Shown here piece after piece: positions 58,701 to 64,000 of a stretch of DNA of 64,000 bases (positions are counted from its first letter, which is position 1; each line of letters starts with the position of its first letter). The stretch comes from Gigaspora rosea. Taxonomy: Eukaryota > Glomeromycota > Glomeromycetes > Diversisporales > Gigasporaceae. The translations under genes and the position numbers were made by a program. The notes under the pieces are model-generated. The model made no database searches. It was not told the DNA's origin and saw only the letters and a list, made by a program, of their open reading frames with translations. Location: NCBI GenBank assembly GCA_003550325.1, contig QKWP01000010.1, positions 813,698 through 877,697 on the forward strand, written 5' to 3'.

Positions 58701-60518
58701 TTTCAAAGAAGCAGTTGAAGATTTAAACGGTTCATTGAATATTGAACCAAATAATGCACTTACATTATGTATTCGCGGAGAAGTAAATAGGATGCTTGAA
58801 AAGTTTAATGAAGCAATTGTAGATTTAACAAAATCGTTAATAATTGAACCAAATAACTTATATGCTTTGAATAGTCGTGGAGCAACATATTATAAATTAG
58901 ATAAATACGAAAATTCTTTATCAGATTTCAATGAATCCTTTAAAATTGATCAAAATAACGATTTTACATTAAGAAATCGTGGAGTAACATTATGCAAGTT
59001 GGGAAAATACGAAGAATCACTGTCAAATTTAACAAAATCATTAAAGATTAACCCAAATAACAAATGGACATTAAACTACCGTGGAGTAACTTATCGTATG
59101 ATGGGAAAGTACAAAGAATCTTTAACAGATTTGAATAAATCGTTAAAAATTCAAATTGATGACGCATTTGCATTAAGCAATCGTGGAATAACTTATCGTA
59201 TGATAAGCAAATATAAAGAATCTCTTTTAGATTTAAATAAATCACTAGAAATTAAACAAAATAATGTTGAAGCATTGAAAAATCGTGGATATATTTATTA
59301 CATGATTTATAAAGATTTTGAAAAAACACTTGCAGATTTTAATAAAGTATTAGAAATTGATCCAATTAATGCAAAGATGTTGGGAAATCGTGGTGATGTT
59401 TATCGTAGGATGGGAAAACTTAAAGAAGCAATTGCAGATTTGAACAACTCATTAAATATTGAATCAAATAATTCATTTGTATTAAGTATTCGTGGAGATG
59501 TTTATAGAATGATGAAAAGATCAGAAAATGCTCTTACAGATTTAAACAAATCTTTGGAAATAAAACCAGATAATGTATTTGCATTAATATTCGAGGAAAA
59601 ATATACTATGAATTGGACAAATTCAATGAATCACTCGAAGATTTAACCGAATCGTTAAAAATTAAACCAAAAAATGCATTTGCATTAAGAAATCGTGGTG
59701 AAACTTACCGTATGCTGGGTAAATATGAAGAATCTTAAAGATTTAAATCATTCATTAAAAATTGAACAGAATAATGCTTTTGCATTAAGGAATAGAGGAG
59801 TAATTTATCGAATAAAAAATCAGTATAAGGCATCACTTGCAGATTTAAACAAATCATTAGAAATAGAACCAAATAATGCATTTGCGTTAAGTAATCGTGG
59901 AGAAACTTATCGCATGATGGGCAGATATAAAGAATCTCTTGATGATTTAAATCGATCCTTAGAAGTTAACCCTTATAACACATTTGTATTAGGAAATCGT
60001 GGAGTATTATTGCATAAATTAGGCAAATATGAAGAATCGCTTAAAGATTTAGATAAATCATTGGAAATCGTTCCAGATAATGCATTCGTGCTAAGCCATC
60101 GAGGCGGAACATTATATAAATTAGGTAAATATGAGAATTCGCTAGAAGATTTAAATAAATCATTAGAAATTAAGCCAAATAATGCATTTGCATTAAGAAG
60201 TCGTGGAGAAACATATTACAAATTAAATAAATATGAAGATTCACTTTCAAGTTTAAATAGGTCATTAGAAATTGAACCGGACAATTTATCTACGCTAAAA
60301 AGTCGCGCATACACTTATCGCAAGTTGCGTAAGTACGAAGAATCGCTTGCAGACTTAAATAAAATATTAAGTATCGATCCTGATAATGCATATCGGTATG
60401 ATGCGGAGATATTAAGAAACTTTGGTGTAACCTACTTTAAATTAGATAATTACGAAAAATCACTTATTAATTTAAATAAGTCATTAGATTCCATTAAATC
60501 TCAGGCGATAAAAAAAAA
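55708..60518 (+). CDS. Tyrosine-kinase-like protein kinase with C-terminal TPR array
   Basis: Exons: 55708-55929, 56010-56073, 56388-56563, 56640-57087, 57179 to about 60518, all with GT...AG introns that keep frame. The kinase domain spans roughly residues 30-290. It shows the glycine loop GSGGFGNVY, the lysine in VAIKKL, HRDL with HDKNKLVN as catalytic loop, DFGLSK, an activation-segment end MDPQ in place of APE, and SDIYSLGVIFWEL. All key catalytic residues are present, so activity is plausible. About 30 TPR units of 34 residues follow (NNAFALRSRGETYYKLGKYE type), a helical scaffold for partners. Five small deletions shift frame, near 57340, 57757, 57975, 59587 and 59735. Four lack one base and one lacks CT; each time the TPR pattern resumes at once. 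These could be consensus errors or recent decay. The 3' end is cut or replaced by a LINE. Confidence 0.8.
56084..56336. mobile_element. MITE inside intron 2 of the kinase gene
   Basis: Inverted segments GTGGGTCAGGTGATCAG and, reversed, ATAGGGTCAGGTGATTAG, together with GCACCAATTCTGATT and GCACCAATTTTGATT, run inward. The element makes up most of the 314-nt intron. The other three introns are 76-91 nt. Confidence 0.7.
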
Positions 60519-60725
60519 ACTTGATCTGCTTCCGGCAGCCGGGTAATTAACGCAAATACAAAAACACTGCAAGAAATAAAGTTTCTGAACACAAACAAAA
60601 CCGTAGGGGCTTTTGACCTAAAAATTAGGAAAAGGAAGTGCATAGGGTCAAAGAAAGAAGCAGAGGTCCGCGGTTTAGAGAGTTTGGAAAGACCGTACGG
60701 ACCAAGATCGTTTAAGAAGCTAAAG

Positions 60726-62312
60726 ATGGATACGAACAATACAAATCAAAATTTAAATAAATATTCAACAACAGCACGAATGTCAGATAAGACAGACGTC
60801 AACACAGGAGAAGAGAACAAGGAGAACTCTCCATCAAGGAACGAGATGAATGGTGAACCTAGTATTACCTCTCCTCAGATGGATGGAAGTCCAAACGCTG
60901 AAAAAACGATTTCGGAAAATTCTGGGGGAACGATCAGCGAAATTGCTGGAACAATTGCGCAATCAAGCGGAACGGTATCAGGTGACAATGACGTGATGGA
61001 ATTGGACATAGATCCTAAGCCACAAAATGTGAATAGCAGTTTAGAATTGGAGGAATCGACGGAAGACGTACAGTCGGTTGAACCAGCACGTACCTCCAAG
61101 AAATGGTCCAGCTTCTTTACACAGTTAAGGCGGGGCCAAGCTACTTTTTCAAATTACACACCAAGAGTGGAAATTACAACCAAGAATAATAATGCACTCA
61201 TCTTTGACATTCGTAGTCTAAATGACATACAAATGAATGACATTATCTCTACTCTATATAGCAAAATCGGTAATGATTTAGTTGGAGCAAAACCTCATTA
61301 TACTAGAGGGAAAAGAACACATTTAGAACCGGTATTTAGCAGTGAAAATAAACAGCAACATTATGCAAAGGAAGGTATCTCGCTTTTTAGAAGATCGTTA
61401 TTAGGTTATATACCTACAAATTTGAGGAGGATGCATTTAGCAATAAAGGTGAGAAACGTTCCAATTGGGGATAAAGACTTAATATGTCCAAAGTCTCCGA
61501 AAGCTTCCTTTAACTTGTTGGATATAAAGTCAATCAAACTGTTAGTGTATGAAGATACTCCAGTTTGCATGGATCAATGGATAATTTTATATGAAACAAC
61601 AGAAAATCTGGAGTTAGAACAAAAAATCCCAAGGCATACAAGCGTATGGGGCCAAAAAGTTACGACAGAATGGAGAGCGGCTCCTAAATTATGTTTCTAT
61701 TGTGATCAAGCAGGGCACTTGAAAAGGGATTGTCCACAATATAAAGAAGCAATAGAGCTTAGAAAGAAGTACAAAAAATATAAGGAAAACAAAAGGCATA
61801 AGCGAGAAAATTTAGATGAAACTAACCGAAATGGAAACAACACTGATAAGGAACAGAATAATGAAGGCAGCAAGGAATCAGACGGCCTGGTGCAAGATAC
61901 TTTGGTCGGTGATGATATAGAAATGCAGTCACAAGAAGGTAAATCTCTCAAAACTATGCTAGAAGAAGACAGAAATAAGGAAAACCAACAGGAAATACAA
62001 GATAATATGTTGCAGCAAGTTGAAGCAAATACGGGCATACATCAAGACATGCCGGTTGAACAAGTGGATTTAAAGGAAACAAATCAACAGGCACAGATAA
62101 GTACTGAGGACACAGGTAAGAACCCTTTGAACTTGGCTCATGAATCTGTACAGACACAACTACAGGAGAGTAATGTTGAGGTAAAAGAAGATGATAGCTT
62201 TAAAACATTCAAGCACAAAAAACTTAGAACAAAGAAAAACATACATTCAAATAATAGTAAATCTAGACCATATGTAAATAATAGACCATCTAGGGATGGT
62301 CGTAATAAATAA
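60726..62312 (+). CDS. LINE ORF1, CCHC zinc-knuckle nucleic-acid-binding protein
   Basis: Open for 528 codons from ATG at 60726. The frame is open a little further upstream, but only a TTG lies there. Residues 1-130 are polar and rich in S, T, N and E. Residues 145-310 form a folded core with FSNYTPRVEI and GISLFRRSLLGYIPTNLRRM. A zinc knuckle C-F-Y-C-D-Q-A-G-H-L-K-R-D-C (CX2CX4HX4C) lies near residue 325. After it come a lysine-rich stretch and a long acidic, glutamine-rich tail ending in a basic patch. In LINEs such proteins bind the element RNA and form the retrotransposition particle. The frame is intact. Confidence 0.8.
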   Translation: MDTNNTNQNLNKYSTTARMSDKTDVNTGEENKENSPSRNEMNGEPSITSPQMDGSPNAEKTISENSGGTISEIAGTIAQSSGTVSGDNDVMELDIDPKPQNVNSSLELEESTEDVQSVEPARTSKKWSSFFTQLRRGQATFSNYTPRVEITTKNNNALIFDIRSLNDIQMNDIISTLYSKIGNDLVGAKPHYTRGKRTHLEPVFSSENKQQHYAKEGISLFRRSLLGYIPTNLRRMHLAIKVRNVPIGDKDLICPKSPKASFNLLDIKSIKLLVYEDTPVCMDQWIILYETTENLELEQKIPRHTSVWGQKVTTEWRAAPKLCFYCDQAGHLKRDCPQYKEAIELRKKYKKYKENKRHKRENLDETNRNGNNTDKEQNNEGSKESDGLVQDTLVGDDIEMQSQEGKSLKTMLEEDRNKENQQEIQDNMLQQVEANTGIHQDMPVEQVDLKETNQQAQISTEDTGKNPLNLAHESVQTQLQESNVEVKEDDSFKTFKHKKLRTKKNIHSNNSKSRPYVNNRPSRDGRNK

Positions 62313-62364
62313 GTATAAATAGACGCAAATCTGAAGGTACAAATAATCAAATATATACAATAAT

Positions 62365-63453
62365 ATGAGTAAGTATAACACTTTCAGAATTGCAAAACTT
62401 AATGTAAAGGGCATTAATGATAGATACAAGCGTCAACAAACAATTACTTTAATTAAGACATATAAGATAGAACTAATTATGATACAGGAAACAAATTTAA
62501 CTAATGATAATACGAGAAATTTTTTGAAACAACAGTGGGGATACAAATCTATATGGACATCGAAAGTAGCCATTTTGGCTGGAAATAGAAATATTAAATT
62601 TGAAAATATTGAAGAATCTCATCAGGGAAGGGTTCTTTGTACGGAATTCTATTATAGAAAGCGATTATTTCAGGTTATTAATGTGTATGCCCCTCCAGCA
62701 CTAGACGAAAGGATTCAATTTTTTGGGACCTGGTCAATACAAAGAAACACTAATGCAGTTAATATAGTAGCAGGAGATTTTAATGTGAATCTAGATCCAA
62801 ACATAAACAGGATAAGTCACGTGCCACCACATAACGATCCATCGAGAGAAAAACTGAAAGAACTTACCTGTGGTATGGTAAACACAGTAGTTGCAGCTTC
62901 TCAAATGCCGTTTCTTACATATTTCCAAAAGACAAGAGGAGGACATAATATGGCCACAAGGCTTGACTACATTTTTGTAGACGAGCAAAATGCACAGTAC
63001 TGTCAAAGAACACTTACAAAGTTTGGCAACTCGGACCACCTTATGGTATCAACTGAAATGAACTTTAGTACGAATAGCTTACAAGCATCATACTGGAAGG
63101 TAAATAGTAAGTGCCTTGAAAACGAGATATTAAGAAAAGAAATTGTGGAGGAAATACGAACAGTCACAGACCTGGAGAGTTGGGATTACTGCAAGTGTAA
63201 AATACAATCATTAATTAGAGCTAGAGGGCCTCTTAAAGCTCCAGAAAGTAATATTCAAAGGTTGAGCAGGAAAATTAACATACTAGAAAAGAAGATCGCT
63301 AGAGACCAGAACCTATCTGATCTACAAATAGTAATTGAAAACCTAAAGAAAAGCCTTCAAAATGAACTTCAGAATCTAGCTGATAAATGGCAGGTGCATT
63401 CTAACGCAAGGTGGATCGAACGAGGTGAGAGATCAACAAAGTACTTCTACTGA
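62365..63453 (+). CDS. LINE ORF2, endonuclease part, stops early
   Basis: An AP-endonuclease-like domain fills residues 1-235. Visible motifs are KLNVKGIND, IMIQETN (metal-binding glutamate), VINVYAPP, GDFNVNLDP, TRLDYIFV and SDHLMVS, so all catalytic positions expected of the family are there. A linker with basic helices follows, then WIERGERSTKYFY, the block that precedes the reverse transcriptase in many L1-like elements. The frame ends at a TGA at 63451 where the sequence continues one frame over as SRHNTAAINKIKIPN. This domain nicks target DNA to prime reverse transcription. Confidence 0.75.
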   Translation: MSKYNTFRIAKLNVKGINDRYKRQQTITLIKTYKIELIMIQETNLTNDNTRNFLKQQWGYKSIWTSKVAILAGNRNIKFENIEESHQGRVLCTEFYYRKRLFQVINVYAPPALDERIQFFGTWSIQRNTNAVNIVAGDFNVNLDPNINRISHVPPHNDPSREKLKELTCGMVNTVVAASQMPFLTYFQKTRGGHNMATRLDYIFVDEQNAQYCQRTLTKFGNSDHLMVSTEMNFSTNSLQASYWKVNSKCLENEILRKEIVEEIRTVTDLESWDYCKCKIQSLIRARGPLKAPESNIQRLSRKINILEKKIARDQNLSDLQIVIENLKKSLQNELQNLADKWQVHSNARWIERGERSTKYFY

Positions 63454-64000
63454 GTAGGCATAACACAGCAGCTATAAACAAGATCAAAATTCCCAATAAT
63501 GCAGGGACGTCAAGCTCAATCGAAGTACTGCATTACATCAAAGAATATTACAGTCGTATGTTCCAATCAGAGCCATTTAAGGCAGAGGCCATGAACAGAA
63601 TAACAGAAGGTCTTCCACAAGTAAAAATATTAGACAATCAAAATCTAATTAAATATATTACAAAGAAAGAGATAATCGAAGTAATACGATGCCTTCCTAA
63701 TAACAAGGCCCCTGGGACAGATGGTATCACGTATGAATTCTATTGTTACAGTACTGGAAGCCTTTTTTAATTCTGATAGAGTAACAATCGCACGGCTCCT
63801 GAGATCCCTTACTTTGGGCGTGAAGTGGTGTGCAAGAGGGAAGTATAGTTTCTTTTATGTCTGTAAGAAACTACACACTTCTCTAAGGCAGTTCAGTATA
63901 AAACAACAAGAGATAATACACAGTTTATTAATTTAACAAGAGGGCTATTCCAAGGTGTCTGTTCCTTAGAAATCCCAAGAGTTTATTAATAATAAGAGAG
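63454..64000 (+). pseudogene. LINE ORF2, reverse-transcriptase part, degenerate
   Basis: After the break, frame continues through YYSRMFQSEPFKAEAMNRI to EVIRCLPNNKAPGTDGITYE, the RT finger motif NKAPGxDGIT. Near 63740 it shifts again (VLEAFFNS continues in another frame). The following stretch does not match the expected RT. LTRGLFQG near 63930 recalls the motif (RG)xRQGCPLSP. The YxDD active site is not reached within the window. The element is therefore damaged here, probably with an internal deletion. Confidence 0.65.

Larger units (their letters stand above)
60519..64000 (+). mobile_element. LINE (non-LTR retrotransposon), 5' end complete, running off the window
   Basis: The order is a 5' leader (about 60519-60725), ORF1, a 52-bp spacer, and ORF2 with AP-endonuclease then reverse transcriptase. 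Base composition is clearly less AT-rich than the flanks. The junction with the TPR gene is near AAAAAAAAAACTTGATCTGC. ORF arrangement and the RGERSTKYFY block after the endonuclease resemble L1/Tx1-type elements. The last 550 bp are degenerate. Confidence 0.8.

Noticed and set aside
58497-59245. Minus-strand frames opposite the TPR array
   Set aside because: Antisense shadows created by the 102-bp periodicity of the TPR codons.
60684-60725. Upstream extension of LINE ORF1
   Set aside because: The only start there is TTG. The first ATG, at 60726, is the sensible start.
1-64000. tRNA and rRNA genes
   Set aside because: I looked for T-arm motifs and conserved rRNA blocks by eye and saw none. 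A covariance-model scan would be needed to be certain.

Overview
The window looks like accessory, repeat-dense chromosome of an arbuscular mycorrhizal fungus (Glomeromycotina, Rhizophagus-like). This is inferred from four things. The base composition is very AT-rich. There is an intron-containing tyrosine-kinase-like kinase fused to a long TPR array. There are Sel1-repeat remnants of the kind expanded in these fungi. Short inverted-repeat elements occur at very high density. No database search was possible, so the genus is an inference.

Layout. 1-5.2 kb: small inverted-repeat elements (MITEs), a 600-bp tandem duplication, an assembly scar marked by an N at 4108, and one hidden exon on the minus strand. 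5.2-8.2 kb: minisatellites, a kinesin motor fossil cut by a MITE, and a small broken gene. 8.3-12 kb: a dispersed repeat split by a 2.4-kb transposon. 12-24 kb: almost wholly palindromic or foldback elements. 24.5-29 kb: decayed coding sequence, including two related fragments. 29.6-33.7 kb: a three-unit macrosatellite with a nested minisatellite. 33.8-34.7 kb: a foldback element with ACTGACAAG-type subterminal repeats. 35.6-40 kb: a Sel1-repeat pseudogene interrupted by a hAT-type element (8-bp target duplication, itself carrying another MITE) and by a TA-type element. 40-46 kb: more foldbacks, including one invaded by a pogo-like MITE. 46.9-48 kb: a GC-richer island with a spliced coding fragment and repeated units. 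48.4-51 kb: two copies of one repeat, one split by a 1.4-kb insertion. 51-55.7 kb: little of note apart from one MITE.

The only substantial gene is the kinase-TPR gene from 55708 to about 60.5 kb. It has four introns, all main kinase motifs and about 30 TPR units, with five small deletions that shift the frame. Its 3' end runs directly into a LINE (about 60.52 kb to the window end) with a zinc-knuckle ORF1 and an AP-endonuclease/reverse-transcriptase ORF2 that is degenerate in the RT part.

The most unusual pattern is a shared internal module of about 200-250 bp carrying telomere-like TTAGGG/CCCTAA runs. It occurs in at least seven short elements whose terminal inverted repeats are unrelated to each other.
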